From assembly GCF_020622345.1 (NCBI RefSeq), contig NZ_JACNMO010000003.1, positions 186,001-250,000 of the forward strand: 64,000 nt of DNA, written 5' to 3'. Shown here piece after piece: positions 45,974-55,225 of the stretch (the stretch's first letter is position 1; each line of letters starts with the position of its first letter). The translations under genes and the position numbers were made by a program. A model generated the notes under the pieces. The model ran no database searches. It was given only the letters and a program-made list of their open reading frames with translations, and was not told the DNA's origin. The DNA comes from Roseobacter weihaiensis. GTDB taxonomy: Bacteria > Pseudomonadota > Alphaproteobacteria > Rhodobacterales > Rhodobacteraceae.

Positions 45974-47287
45974 ATGAAGAAGAGAAATGGTATCACGGGC
46001 GCATTGGCCGCAGCGATGATTTTGACATCCAGCGCGTCCATGGCGGACAGCACCTTGGGCGGCTTTGTTGCCGGTGCGGCCATTGGGGCTCTGATCAACA
46101 ATCAGGTCAACAAGAACAAGCAGCAACGACAGCAGCAGCGCAGCACGACACAGCGGTCTTCGAGTGCAAACAGCTTTCAGCGTCAGCAGAACCGCGAAGT
46201 TCAGGCCGCCCTGAACGGGTTCGGCTTTCCGGTCGGTGCTGTCGATGGAGCCTTGGGCCAACGGTCCCGTGCGGCGATTTCAAACTATCAGTCCTACATG
46301 GGCTATCAGCCCACCGGCTATCTGGATGATTTTCAGCGCCAGAACCTTGTCGGCGCACACCAGCGGCTGCAGGCCGGCGGCGGTGCGGCCTATCCTGAGG
46401 TTGTTGCCAACGAAGGCACCAAGGGCCTGCTGAAAGCTTTCTCGGATCCGACCTATGCGAACCGTTACCGGAACAACGGGGTTCAATCCGCCTCTCTGCA
46501 AAACAACAACGCTTTTGCGGATCAAGGCCAGTCCAACAGCGCCGGCGCGGCGCAGGCGGCTACCCCGACAATTGCACCGCTTGATCTGTCCCTTGGTCAG
46601 GCACCGACCTCCATGGCCAGCCATTGCGAGTTGGTTGTTGGCATGACCCAGGCCAATCAGGGTGTGGTACTGGCCACGAACATCAGCGACCCTGAACAGG
46701 CACTCGGGGAGCAGTTCTGCGAGGCGCGCTCCTTTGCCATTACTCAAAGCCAGGGATTGATGTCACAGGCCCGCCAGACCGAAGATCAGGTTTCCGCCGC
46801 ATGTTCGCAGATTGCCGATGCGATGTTGCCCGCAAGTGCACAGATCAGCACGGCAGATGTGAAACTGGTTGCAACCACCGCCCAGGGCATTGCGAACGGT
46901 ATCTTTAACAACGATATGGCCACCGCGTCGGGCTACGGTCAGATTTGCCTCGGCCTGGGCTACCGGCAGGATGACGCAAAGATGGCGCTGGGTGCAGCGA
47001 CAGTGATGTTGGCGACGGGCCAGATGCCCTATGCCGAAGTGATGGGGCACCATCTGCGCTGGGGCTTCGGCACCACGCGGTCGGCTGAGGCCTCCAATGC
47101 CTGGTATGACACTGCGCTGACAGTAATGGAGCAAGGCGCGCAACCTGTGTTCGTACCCAGTAAAACGGCAGAGCGTAACGCGATCATCAAAGCCTCCATC
47201 GAGGCACCCACAGGTGGTATTCCTCCGTTGCAATCGGCAGGAAACGGCGGGCTTTCCCTGCCTGCGTTAAACCTCGGCAACAACTGA
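45974..47287 (+). CDS. Exported peptidoglycan-binding-like protein, divergent from the srf-type operon
   Basis: A 437-residue exported protein. Signal peptide 1-25 (MKKRNGITGALAAAMILTSSASMA), a glycine-zipper-like hydrophobic stretch (GGFVAGAAIGALINNQVN) and a Gln/Arg-rich linker. A peptidoglycan-binding type 1-like module follows at about 60-110 (REVQAALNGFGFPVGAVDGALGQRSRAAI in outline, then YMGYQPTGYLD). The C-terminal 250 residues, Ala/Gln-rich and helical with a few Cys, are unrecognised. The frame is open from 45707; ATG 45974 is chosen for the signal peptide and GGGG 7 nt upstream. Position suggests it anchors the neighbouring envelope apparatus to the wall. Confidence 0.82.
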   Translation: MKKRNGITGALAAAMILTSSASMADSTLGGFVAGAAIGALINNQVNKNKQQRQQQRSTTQRSSSANSFQRQQNREVQAALNGFGFPVGAVDGALGQRSRAAISNYQSYMGYQPTGYLDDFQRQNLVGAHQRLQAGGGAAYPEVVANEGTKGLLKAFSDPTYANRYRNNGVQSASLQNNNAFADQGQSNSAGAAQAATPTIAPLDLSLGQAPTSMASHCELVVGMTQANQGVVLATNISDPEQALGEQFCEARSFAITQSQGLMSQARQTEDQVSAACSQIADAMLPASAQISTADVKLVATTAQGIANGIFNNDMATASGYGQICLGLGYRQDDAKMALGAATVMLATGQMPYAEVMGHHLRWGFGTTRSAEASNAWYDTALTVMEQGAQPVFVPSKTAERNAIIKASIEAPTGGIPPLQSAGNGGLSLPALNLGNN

Positions 47288-47305
47288 TCCAAAACTTGAT
47301 CTAAC

Positions 47306-47341
47306 AAAAAAAGCCCGCTGACCGACGTCAGCGGGCTTTTT
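47306..47341. terminator. Bidirectional Rho-independent terminator
   Basis: A perfect 10-bp stem GCCCGCTGAC/GTCAGCGGGC (47313-47322 with 47327-47336) is flanked by A-run on the left and T-run on the right. It can stop the PG-binding gene (+) and mscL (-), both of which end within 25 bp. Confidence 0.9.
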
Positions 47342-47362
47342 CATGAAAGACCCCTTTCAGGG

Positions 47363-47791
47363 TCAGGCCTGTCTCTTCAAGCTGTCACGAATTTCCAAAA
47401 GCACTTCCAGTTCTGTCGGATCCGCCGGCGCTTCTTCTGCGACTTCCTTTTCGCCCTCTGCGGCGTCTTTGACACGGTTCACCATCTTGACCAGCATAAA
47501 GACGACAAAGGCGATGATCAGAAAGTTGATAACGGCCATGATAAAATTGCCAATTGCAAAGACCGGTGCACCGGCATCCGTTGCAGCAGCCAGGGACGCA
47601 TAGCTTTCTCCGTCCAACGCATAGAACCAGCCGGAAAAATCGATGCCACCGGTAAAGAGAGCAATAAAGGGATTAACAAGATCGGCAACGAGCGAGCTGA
47701 CAATCGCTGTGAAAGCGGCACCGATAATGATGCCCACAGCCATGTCCATGACGTTGCCTTTGGCGATGAAGTTTTTGAATTCAGATAGCAT
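47363..47791 (-). CDS. mscL: Large-conductance mechanosensitive channel MscL
   Basis: A 142-residue pentameric safety valve of the cytoplasmic membrane that opens on hypo-osmotic shock. N-terminal amphipathic [23 protein letters not shown] (TM1), a periplasmic loop (about 45-75), TM2 ([27 protein letters not shown] region) and a cytoplasmic charged helix ending in LLEIRDSL are all as in the family. It shares a terminator with the PG-binding gene. Confidence 0.97.
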   Translation of the reverse strand: MLSEFKNFIAKGNVMDMAVGIIIGAAFTAIVSSLVADLVNPFIALFTGGIDFSGWFYALDGESYASLAAATDAGAPVFAIGNFIMAVINFLIIAFVVFMLVKMVNRVKDAAEGEKEVAEEAPADPTELEVLLEIRDSLKRQA

Positions 47792-47928
47792 TATGCACCT
47801 CGCAATGTTTCATTTTGGCCATTCAATTGACCTTATGTGCGCCAGTTAACACATGGCTGCGCAAATGAAGTAGTGTTTTTCCAAGCAAAAACATGAACTG
47901 TCTGCTCCAAAGCATAAGGAGAGACCTG

Positions 47929-48630
47929 ATGACCGAGCTATCCACACATCCGATCAACAATAAGTGGCCGGCAAAAGACCCCAAGCTGCTACAGCTTTAC
48001 TCGTTTCCAACGCCAAATGGGGTCAAGGTCTCAATCGCGCTGGAAGAGATGGGCATCGCCTACGAGGCGCACACGGTGACGCTGTCCGATACGGATGTAA
48101 AAAGCCTGGAATTTCTGGCACTCAACCCCAACAACAAAATACCCGCGATCATTGATCCGAACGGCCCCGACGGCGGGCCTATCGCCCTGTTCGAAAGCGG
48201 TGCGATCCTGATCTATCTCGCGGAAAAGTCGGGAAAGTTGCTGGGCTCAACCGCGCATGAAAAGGCACAGATCATCCAATGGCTGATGTTTCAGATGGGT
48301 GGTTTGGGCCCGATGTTTGGCCAGCTGGGCTTCTTCTTCAAATTCGCCGGATCCGAGTGGGAGGACAAGCGCCCCCAGCAGCGTTACATCGACGAGGCCA
48401 GGCGGTTGCTCTCGGTGCTGGACAGGACCCTGGACGGTAAGGAGTGGATTGCCGGGCCTTATTCTATCGCCGATATTGCCATTGGCCCCTGGGTTAACGC
48501 GCTTGATTTTTACGGCACCAAAGCGGTGACGGGTTTTGCGGAGTACAAGAACGTCGTGACCTATCTCGACCGTTTCATGGCGCGGCCTGCGGTTGTCAAG
48601 GGACGGCAAATTCCACCAAGAACCCCCTGA
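47929..48630 (+). CDS. Glutathione S-transferase family protein (YghU/YfcG type)
   Basis: A 233-residue cytosolic thioredoxin-fold enzyme. The N-terminal domain opens LLQLYSFPTPNGVKVSIALEEMGIAYE, and FESGAILIYLAEKSGKLLG provides the glutathione-binding Glu-Ser pair. The C-terminal all-helical domain follows (QMGGLGPMFGQLGFF, then IADIAIGPWV). The TPNG motif and length match the disulphide-bond oxidoreductase branch YghU/YfcG. AAGGAG sits 7 nt before the ATG at 47929; the open frame from 47893 is not needed. Confidence 0.92.
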   Translation: MTELSTHPINNKWPAKDPKLLQLYSFPTPNGVKVSIALEEMGIAYEAHTVTLSDTDVKSLEFLALNPNNKIPAIIDPNGPDGGPIALFESGAILIYLAEKSGKLLGSTAHEKAQIIQWLMFQMGGLGPMFGQLGFFFKFAGSEWEDKRPQQRYIDEARRLLSVLDRTLDGKEWIAGPYSIADIAIGPWVNALDFYGTKAVTGFAEYKNVVTYLDRFMARPAVVKGRQIPPRTP

Positions 48631-48637
48631 TGACATA

Positions 48638-48662
48638 GGCGGGTCTTACCCCCGCCTTTTTT
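48638..48662 (+). terminator. Rho-independent terminator after the GST gene
   Basis: Stem GGCGGG/CCCGCC (48638-48643 with 48651-48656) followed by six T. It lies 8 bp after the stop codon. Confidence 0.85.
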
Positions 48663-48689
48663 GTCATTCAAACGGTGAGCCGGGCACGA

Positions 48690-49139
48690 TCAGGCTGGAA
48701 GCTGCCCGGTCAGGACGTAGCGCAGTATTTCAACAACCTGTCCGGGGTCCTGCGCCACTGCCAGAGCAGCGGCGTCGACCTCTTTGAGGGCATGCGCATG
48801 GTCGGGACCGTGGAGGATAATCAGCGACTTGCCCAAAGCCGCTGCATATCCGGCATCAAAGGCCGCATTCCACTGCTTGTACTGCTCCCCAAAGTGCACC
48901 ACGACAACATCGGCATCAGCGATGCCTTTGCGTGTGCGGATCGCGTTGACCATGGCGCCCTTATGGTCATGCCAGTATTTGTTCTCTTCCGCACCGAGGA
49001 TTGCCACCCCGCAATCGTCACTCGCGGCATGATCCGTAACAGGGCTGCTGAAACGCACATCCAACCCTTTGGCCCCTTCGGTGATTTGTTCGCGCCAATC
49101 GGTGTGAATTTCCCCTGACAGGTAGACTTGCAGTGTCAT
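48690..49139 (-). CDS. YtoQ family protein
   Basis: A 149-residue cytosolic protein of the YtoQ family, a nucleoside 2-deoxyribosyltransferase-like fold. It opens LQVYLSGEIHTDWREQI, and has ENKYWHDHKGAMVNAIRTRKGIADADVVVVHFGEQYKQWNAAFDAGYAAALGK across the centre, including the conserved GEQYKQWNAA. Enzymatic role is not established for the family. AGAGGA precedes the ATG. It stands alone between the GST terminator and pheT. Confidence 0.9.
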   Translation of the reverse strand: MTLQVYLSGEIHTDWREQITEGAKGLDVRFSSPVTDHAASDDCGVAILGAEENKYWHDHKGAMVNAIRTRKGIADADVVVVHFGEQYKQWNAAFDAGYAAALGKSLIILHGPDHAHALKEVDAAALAVAQDPGQVVEILRYVLTGQLPA

Positions 49140-49228
49140 TTTGGTCCTCTTTCATCTCCCAAGGGGAGCGGCTTCAAGCCCCCAGTCTGAATAAGCCAGC
49201 CCTCGCAGGCAAAATGTCCGGCGCACGA

Positions 49229-51628
49229 TCAGGCGCGCAGGACACCCCCGGTGGCCTTTGTCACCTTATCAACGACTTTGGCGCTGACAGCTTCGATGTC
49301 CTGGTCCTTCAACGTCTGATCCACGGGTTGCAAACGCACTGTCAGTGCGAGAGATTTCTTGCCTTCCCCCAGCGATCCCCCGATGAATTCGTCAAAGACG
49401 TGCACATCCTCGATCAAGGATTTATCCGCGCCCAGCGCCGCATTGACCAGCGTCAGCGCCTCCACCTCGGCATTGACCACAAAGGCGAAATCACGTTCAA
49501 CCGCTTGCAGATCACTGATCTGAAGGGCGGCGCGTGTCGCGCCGGATTTGCGCGGCAAAGGCACCTCCTGAGGCCAGAGCGTAAAACCCATCGCCGGACC
49601 CTTCACATCCATGGCTGACAGAACGAGGGGGTGAATTTCCCCAAAAACGCCCAGCACCTTTTTGGGACCAAGACAGATTTTTCCATGCCGTCCAGGATGC
49701 CACCAGGAGGCCGCATCGCGCAATATCTGAACCCGCGCAGGCGCACCCATCGCGGCCAGAAGGGCTTCGGCGTCCGCCTTGACGTCAAACACATCCACGG
49801 CCCGCGAGGCCCCCTGCACATCCTTTGGCCCGGTCCGCCCGACCAACAGACCGCTCAGCAGCAGATGCTGTTCACCCGGTTCGCCGCCTTGAAAGGCAGG
49901 ACCCACCTCAAAAAGCGCCAGATCATTGAAGCCCCGCGCCTGATTGCGGGCCGCCGCCTGCAAGAGACCGGGCAACAACGCAGGCCGCATGTGGCTCATG
50001 TCGCTGCTGATCGGGTTTTCCAGCCGCGTGCTGTCGTCGCCGCCGCCAAAGAGCTTGGCCGACGCCTCATCGATGAAGCTGTAGGTGACACATTCGTTGT
50101 AACCCAGCGCCGCGCAGGTCCGCCGCGCGATGGCCTCGCGCCGCTGGATCGGCGACAGGATCGGGCGCGGCACCCCATCGGTCAGGCGCCGCAGCGGCTT
50201 GCCCTTGAGCTTGGTCAACGACGCAATGCGCGCCACTTCCTCCACCAGATCAGCTTCTCCCTGCACGTCCGGGCGCCAGCTCGGCACATGCGCCATATTC
50301 CCCTCGAGCCGAAAGCCCAGCGCCGTCAGCGTCTGGCGTTGTTCACTCTCGGGGATGTCCATGCCCACCAGCGACCGCACCCGCGCCGCGTCCAGCTTGT
50401 AGGCGCGGCTGGTATCGGGGATTTTGCCCGCGACGATCACCTCTGACGGCTCCCCGCCCGCGTGATCCAGGATCATCCGCGTGACCTGTTCGATGCCGTA
50501 AGGCGTCCAGGCAGGGTCGATCCCACGCTCAAACCGGTAGCGCGCATCCGAATTGATCTTGAGCGCGCGGCCCGTATAGGCGGTGCGCACCGGGTCGAAA
50601 TAGGCCGCTTCGATGAACACATTCGTGGTCTCTTCGGTACATCCCGACGCCGCGCCGCCCATCACACCGGCGATGCTCTCCACGCCCTTTGCATCTGAAA
50701 TCAGCGTCATACCTTCATCGAAGGTATATTCCTTGTCATCCAGCGCCAGCATGGTTTCGCCACCCCTGGCACGGTGCACCCGCAGGGTATCGCCCGCGAC
50801 CTTGTCCACGTCGAAGACGTGCAGCGGGCGGTTGCGGTCGTAGGTGAAGAAATTCGTCACATCGACCAGGAACGAGATCGGACGCAGGCCAATCGCGCGC
50901 AGGGCATCCTGCAGCCACTCAGGGCTGGGGCCGTTCTTTACCCCGCGAATGACACGGCCATAGAACACCGGGCATTGCGCCAGCGTATCCGCTTCGATCG
51001 TGACACTGATGGGACAGGGGAAGGTACCCTCAACCCCCTGCACATCGCGGGGTTTGAGCTTGCCGAGCCCGCGGGCCGCCAGATCACGGGCGATCCCGCG
51101 CACGCCAAGCGCATCGGGCCGGTTGGGCGTAATCGCAATCTCGATCACCGGGTCCACCTTGGCCGGGTCATGTTCGGCCAGCCAATCGACAAAGCGCTGC
51201 CCGACCTCACCCGAGGGCAGTTCGATGATGCCGTCGTGTTCGTCTGACAGTTCCATCTCGCGTTCGGAGGCCATCATGCCAAAGCTTTCGATCCCGCGGA
51301 TCTTGCCCACACCGATGGTCGTATCGAGCCCCGGCACGTAAACACCCGGCTTGGCCACAACCACCGTGATCCCTTCGCGCGCATTCGGCGCCCCGCAGAT
51401 GATCTGCTTGACGCCCTCGTCGGTCTCCACCTGACAGACTTTCAAACGATCCGCGTCAGGGTGCTTCTCGGTAGATTGCACGTAGCCGATGGTGAAATCC
51501 CGCAGCTTTGACGCGCGGTCCTCGACGCCCTCCACCTCAAGCCCAAGGTCGGTGAGGGCATAGGTGATCTCGTCCAGCGTGGCAGAGGTATCAAGGTGCT
51601 CTTTGAGCCAGGAGAGGGTGAATTTCAT
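49229..51628 (-). CDS. pheT: Phenylalanine-tRNA ligase beta subunit
   Basis: Beta subunit of the alpha2-beta2 enzyme that charges tRNA-Phe. The 799 residues contain the N-terminal tRNA-binding (EMAP/OB) domain (about 40-150), B3/B4 editing domain (about 215-385), B5 domain (about 400-470), the catalytic-like core and the C-terminal ferredoxin-fold anticodon-binding domain (about 705-798, ISDLQAVERDFAFVV). It begins 2 nt after a small foreign-looking gene that separates it from pheS. Confidence 0.97.
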   Translation of the reverse strand: MKFTLSWLKEHLDTSATLDEITYALTDLGLEVEGVEDRASKLRDFTIGYVQSTEKHPDADRLKVCQVETDEGVKQIICGAPNAREGITVVVAKPGVYVPGLDTTIGVGKIRGIESFGMMASEREMELSDEHDGIIELPSGEVGQRFVDWLAEHDPAKVDPVIEIAITPNRPDALGVRGIARDLAARGLGKLKPRDVQGVEGTFPCPISVTIEADTLAQCPVFYGRVIRGVKNGPSPEWLQDALRAIGLRPISFLVDVTNFFTYDRNRPLHVFDVDKVAGDTLRVHRARGGETMLALDDKEYTFDEGMTLISDAKGVESIAGVMGGAASGCTEETTNVFIEAAYFDPVRTAYTGRALKINSDARYRFERGIDPAWTPYGIEQVTRMILDHAGGEPSEVIVAGKIPDTSRAYKLDAARVRSLVGMDIPESEQRQTLTALGFRLEGNMAHVPSWRPDVQGEADLVEEVARIASLTKLKGKPLRRLTDGVPRPILSPIQRREAIARRTCAALGYNECVTYSFIDEASAKLFGGGDDSTRLENPISSDMSHMRPALLPGLLQAAARNQARGFNDLALFEVGPAFQGGEPGEQHLLLSGLLVGRTGPKDVQGASRAVDVFDVKADAEALLAAMGAPARVQILRDAASWWHPGRHGKICLGPKKVLGVFGEIHPLVLSAMDVKGPAMGFTLWPQEVPLPRKSGATRAALQISDLQAVERDFAFVVNAEVEALTLVNAALGADKSLIEDVHVFDEFIGGSLGEGKKSLALTVRLQPVDQTLKDQDIEAVSAKVVDKVTKATGGVLRA

Positions 51629-51630
51629 TT

Positions 51631-52044
51631 TTAAGCCCTGATAGGAAGCAATTTCGAGTATTCTGTTGTTGCAATTGCCGATTTTTCGAAAACATCTTCT
51701 CGCATAGCAATCACAACATCTGACAACAGAGACTTTAGCTTTGCGTTTTCGCGCGGTTCAAAGCCTAAAGAAGTACTATCGGCATATTCGTTGTACGCGG
51801 CTAGCGCCATCAGAACTTTATCAGAAGCAAGTACAATCGCTCGAACACGTGATCTCAAATGAGGATCGGTATCTCCGTTTGCAGCATCTACAAGAGAACC
51901 AACGAATTCATAATAAAGCTCTCTGCGCTTTAATGTGAGCTCGTGTTGCCGGTCGATCCGTTTTTGGTTCCAGTAGGCCAATGCACCTCCCATAACCACT
52001 ATTAAAGCGGCAACGAAACTTCCCAAATCAAAAGCAAAACTCAC
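51631..52044 (-). CDS. Small single-span membrane protein of unknown function inserted between pheS and pheT
   Basis: The 137-residue product is unrecognised. It starts with a membrane helix (about 4-24, [19 protein letters not shown]) followed by a basic, mostly helical cytoplasmic part ([30 protein letters not shown]). The frame runs back to 52107 inside pheS, but the GTG at 52044 overlaps the pheS stop (GTGA) and is the likely start. GC content is strikingly low; the 60 bases from 51661 hold 23 G+C, about 38 percent, against about 60 percent for both neighbours. Its gene fits exactly between the two subunit genes, so it is co-transcribed with them. Confidence 0.75.
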   Translation of the reverse strand: MSFAFDLGSFVAALIVVMGGALAYWNQKRIDRQHELTLKRRELYYEFVGSLVDAANGDTDPHLRSRVRAIVLASDKVLMALAAYNEYADSTSLGFEPRENAKLKSLLSDVVIAMREDVFEKSAIATTEYSKLLPIRA

Positions 52045-53117
52045 CTGCTCAACCCCCCATGCAGAGTCGGCTGATCGAGGCTTGCAAACCCATAGTGCCG
52101 CAACCAACGCAAATCTGAATCGAAAAACGCGCGCAGGTCGGGGATGCCGTATTTCAGCATCGCAATCCGGTCGATCCCCATGCCAAAGGCAAAGCCCTGC
52201 CAGTGCTCGGGATCGATCCCACCCGCCGACAGAACATTGGGATGCACCATGCCGGAGCCCAAGACCTCCATCCAGTCATCGCCTTCACCGATCCGCAGCT
52301 GACCGTCGACCCAGGAACACTGGATATCCACCTCTGCCGAGGGTTCGGTGAAGGGGAAATGCGACGCGCGGAAACGGGTCTTGATGCCGTCGATCTCGAA
52401 AAACGCGGCAAAGAACTCCTCCAGCGCCCACTTGAGGTTCGCCATCGAGATGTCCTTGTCGATCGCCAGCCCTTCAACCTGGTGAAACATCGGTGTGTGG
52501 GTCTGGTCGTAGTCGGCCCGGTAGACGCCGCCGGGGCAGATGATCCGCAACGGCGCGCCCTGCGCTTCCATGGTGCGAATCTGCACCGGGCTGGTGTGGG
52601 TGCGCAACACATGCGGCGGGCGGTTGTCGCCCTCGGCGCGGTGCATGTAGAAAGTATCCATCTCGGCCCGCGCGGGGTGGTGACCGGGGATGTTCAGCGC
52701 ATCAAAGTTGTACCAATCGGTATCGATGCGCGGCCCCTCTGCGACGGAAAACCCCATCTCGCCGAAAATGGCGGTGACTTCCTCTGTCACCTGGCTGACG
52801 GGGTGGATTGTGCCGCGCGGGCGCCCACGCGCAGGCAGGGTCACATCCAGCCATTCATCGCGCAGACGTGCATCGAGGGCGGCGTCGGTCAGGGCGGCTT
52901 TCTTTGCAGACAAGGCGGCATTGATCTCGTCTTTGAGCGCATTCAGAGCCGGGCCTGCGACCTGCCGTTCTTCGGGGGTCATCCTGCCCAGCTCGCGCAT
53001 CTTGAGTGCGACCTCGCCTTTCTTGCCCACGGCCGCCAGACGGATTGCCTCCAAAACGTTCTCATCGCCGGCATCTGCAATCTGGCTGAGGTATTTCTGC
53101 TTGAGATCGTCCATCAT
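52041..53117 (-). CDS. pheS: Phenylalanine-tRNA ligase alpha subunit
   Basis: Catalytic alpha subunit (358 residues) of phenylalanyl-tRNA synthetase. N-terminal coiled-coil arm (1-90), class II core with motif 1 region ([17 protein letters not shown]), motif 2 ([18 protein letters not shown]) and motif 3 ([18 protein letters not shown]). Two adjacent ATG codons (53117, 53114) could start it. Unlike the usual pheST pair, a small membrane-protein gene follows before pheT. Confidence 0.97.
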   Translation of the reverse strand: MMDDLKQKYLSQIADAGDENVLEAIRLAAVGKKGEVALKMRELGRMTPEERQVAGPALNALKDEINAALSAKKAALTDAALDARLRDEWLDVTLPARGRPRGTIHPVSQVTEEVTAIFGEMGFSVAEGPRIDTDWYNFDALNIPGHHPARAEMDTFYMHRAEGDNRPPHVLRTHTSPVQIRTMEAQGAPLRIICPGGVYRADYDQTHTPMFHQVEGLAIDKDISMANLKWALEEFFAAFFEIDGIKTRFRASHFPFTEPSAEVDIQCSWVDGQLRIGEGDDWMEVLGSGMVHPNVLSAGGIDPEHWQGFAFGMGIDRIAMLKYGIPDLRAFFDSDLRWLRHYGFASLDQPTLHGGLSR

Positions 53118-53346
53118 TCACCCGTCGTTTGGTTTGGGCTTTGTCCTAGCAGATGCGACACCAATGACAAGACGACAGCTCAATGCTGGTGGCATTTCAG
53201 GAAGGGCCCTAATGTGCCGTCCGAACGCTCTTGCTTAACCGGAAGGTCACGTTTTCGAAATCACGCGGTTTGATCGCAAAACCTGCGGTTGCGGGGCAAA
53301 GCTGCCCAGGACTTGAACGTGCCGCCTGTCCGGTTATCGTTGATGC

Positions 53347-53958
53347 ATGAGTGCTCACGCAAATCAGATCATCGACCTTTATCGCCGCCACGCACGTGAA
53401 TGGACGGCGCGGCGCAGATCAGGTTTCCAAGAGAAAAAATGGGTCGACCCGTTCATCGCACTCTTGCCGGAGATGCCGTCAGTTCTTGACATAGGGTGCG
53501 GGTCGGGAGAACCGATTGGCCGTTACTTGTTTGATCGCGGCTGTGCCGTTACCGGGATTGATGCCTCCCCGGAGTTGATCGAGATTGCAAGAGAGAACAA
53601 CGCGGAGGCCACCTGGCGCGTCTCCGACATGCGTTCTCTCGGGCTGGAGGCCCGGTTTGATGGCATCTTGGCCTGGAACAGCACCTTTCATCTGACGCCC
53701 GATGATCAGCGCAAAATGTTCCACATCTTCGCGCGACATGCGGCCAACGGAGCCGCGCTGATGTTTACCAGCGGCCCAAGCTGCGGGGAAGTGGTCGGTG
53801 CGTTCGAAGGAGAGCCGCTCTATCACGCAAGCCTGGATCCGGATGAATATCGGGCTTTGCTCAATCAGTACGGGTTTGAAATCCTACAGCATGTCGTTGA
53901 AGACCCGGACTGCGGTCTTCAAACGGTCTGGCTCGCCCGGTTCCAGAACAAGGCATAG
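53347..53958 (+). CDS. Class I SAM-dependent methyltransferase
   Basis: A 203-residue soluble methyltransferase. Motif I VLDIGCGSGEPIG at about residues 44-56, the acidic residue ending strand 2 (GIDASPELIEIARE), and motif IV region (DGILAWNSTFHLTPDDQR) are clear. Substrate is unknown. It lies alone in the gap between pheS and rplT, with 229 bp of upstream sequence in which I see no gene. Confidence 0.9.
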   Translation: MSAHANQIIDLYRRHAREWTARRRSGFQEKKWVDPFIALLPEMPSVLDIGCGSGEPIGRYLFDRGCAVTGIDASPELIEIARENNAEATWRVSDMRSLGLEARFDGILAWNSTFHLTPDDQRKMFHIFARHAANGAALMFTSGPSCGEVVGAFEGEPLYHASLDPDEYRALLNQYGFEILQHVVEDPDCGLQTVWLARFQNKA

Positions 53959-54045
53959 TGGCAAAAGACAAGCCCGGGCGCCAAAGCATCTCTCCCTTTG
54001 GGCTCGATGCGGATGCGCCATCGCTTGGAGAATTCATGATGAGAG

Positions 54046-54076
54046 AAAAAATAGCCGCACCTGGAAAGGTGCGGCT
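54046..54076 (-). terminator. Rho-independent terminator after rplT
   Basis: A perfect 10-bp stem AGCCGCACCT/AGGTGCGGCT (54053-54062 with 54067-54076), loop GGAA, followed on the minus strand by ATTTTTTC. It lies 27 bp past the rplT stop. Confidence 0.9.
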
Positions 54077-54102
54077 TGATATCTTTGGGCTGGGCTGGAG
54101 AG

Positions 54103-54468
54103 TTACGCGGCCAGCGCGTCCTGTGCCTGCTTGACGATTGCGCCAAACGCATCGGGCTCGTGCACGGCCAGATCAGCCAGAACCTTGCGGTCCACTTCGA
54201 TGCCGGCCAGCGTCAAACCGTTGATGAAACGGCTGTAAGTCAGCGCTTCGTCATGGCTGCGCACGGCCGCGTTGATCCGCTGTATCCACAGCGCGCGGAA
54301 ATTGCGCTTGCGGTTCTTGCGGTCGCGGGTTGCATATTGGTTGGCCTTGTCGACCGCCTGGCGGGCGACCTTGAAGCTGCTCTTGCGGCGACCGTAGTAG
54401 CCTTTGGCGGCCTTGATGACCTTCTTGTGACGGGCGTGGGTGACGGTACCACCTTTTACACGGCTCAT
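54103..54468 (-). CDS. rplT: Ribosomal protein bL20
   Basis: Large-subunit protein L20 (121 residues), needed for early 50S assembly. The basic N-terminus ([35 protein letters not shown] in outline) and the globular C-terminal part ([28 protein letters not shown]) are unmistakable. It follows rpmI by 18 bp and is closed by a strong terminator. infC is not adjacent in this window. Confidence 0.98.
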   Translation of the reverse strand: MSRVKGGTVTHARHKKVIKAAKGYYGRRKSSFKVARQAVDKANQYATRDRKNRKRNFRALWIQRINAAVRSHDEALTYSRFINGLTLAGIEVDRKVLADLAVHEPDAFGAIVKQAQDALAA

Positions 54469-54486
54469 ATCTCTATTCCTTCTGGC

Positions 54487-54687
54487 TTAACGGTCGTAGG
54501 GCATGAAGCCCTTGATGATCTTTGCATCGGGCTCGGACAGGGTTGTCGTGCCGCGCGCGTCGCGAATGAACTTCCTGCTCCGCTTGATCATGCCGTGGCG
54601 TTTCCCCGCCTGGCCGCCGATGACCTTGCCAGTGGCCGTCACCTTAAAGCGCTTCTTGGCGCTCGATTTCGTCTTCATCTTGGGCAT
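54487..54687 (-). CDS. rpmI: Ribosomal protein bL35
   Basis: Large-subunit protein L35 (66 residues): [21 protein letters not shown] start, [17 protein letters not shown] centre. First gene of the rpmI-rplT pair. The sequence TTAGGAGACGGAA with a good ribosome-binding site precedes the ATG. Confidence 0.98.
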   Translation of the reverse strand: MPKMKTKSSAKKRFKVTATGKVIGGQAGKRHGMIKRSRKFIRDARGTTTLSEPDAKIIKGFMPYDR

Positions 54688-55225
54688 TTCCGTCTCCTAA
54701 TCTGTAGATCGGTTTGCGCGCGACTCGGCATGCCACATTGGCCGGTCCCGCAGCGAGAAGCCGCTCTTTAGGCGAAAGCGAATTTGATAGCAAGAGAGAA
54801 GCAGGGATGCTGCGCCGTTTCCTCGACACATCCCACGCAAACCATTGAATGCCCGGCTGGCGATCAGAGACCGAATGCCAGAACGCGTACCGCGATACTC
54901 TCAACGCCTGTTAGTTGCTCTCACGCGAGGCCTGCGCGGACCCGTAAAAAACATTTGGCTGAAGTAATCATCGTGGGGTCGGCATCCCGAAACCGGACCT
55001 TCATAAAAAATGCAGGAGCATTCGAGACAGAAATGTCCGTTCGAGCAGAGCTTCTGATAATTACCCAAGGCGCGTCCATCACCGCTTTTCGCAATCGTGG
55101 GCCCTTCTGAATCTAGACCCGGTCTGAAAGCATCCTGAACGATTTTTTCTAGAAAACGCGAAAGGCACAAGATTTTGCTCAAACGGATCCCAGCTACCAG
55201 CGGAGAAAGAGAAGGGGCGTCAAGT
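54688..55225. other. Gene-poor region between rpmI and the CHASE2-EAL gene
   Basis: A 538-bp stretch holding the rpmI promoter and leader on its left side. Frames present (for example 54901-55332 minus, 143 codons) have no family-like pattern and unusual composition, so I do not call them genes. It is AT-richer than the flanks. No tRNA, hairpin terminator or repeat was recognised. Confidence 0.5.

Noticed and set aside
27445..47287. Could the srf-type locus be a recently acquired island or prophage?
   Set aside because: GC and codon style match the core genes, and there is no integrase, transposase, tRNA or direct repeat at its borders.
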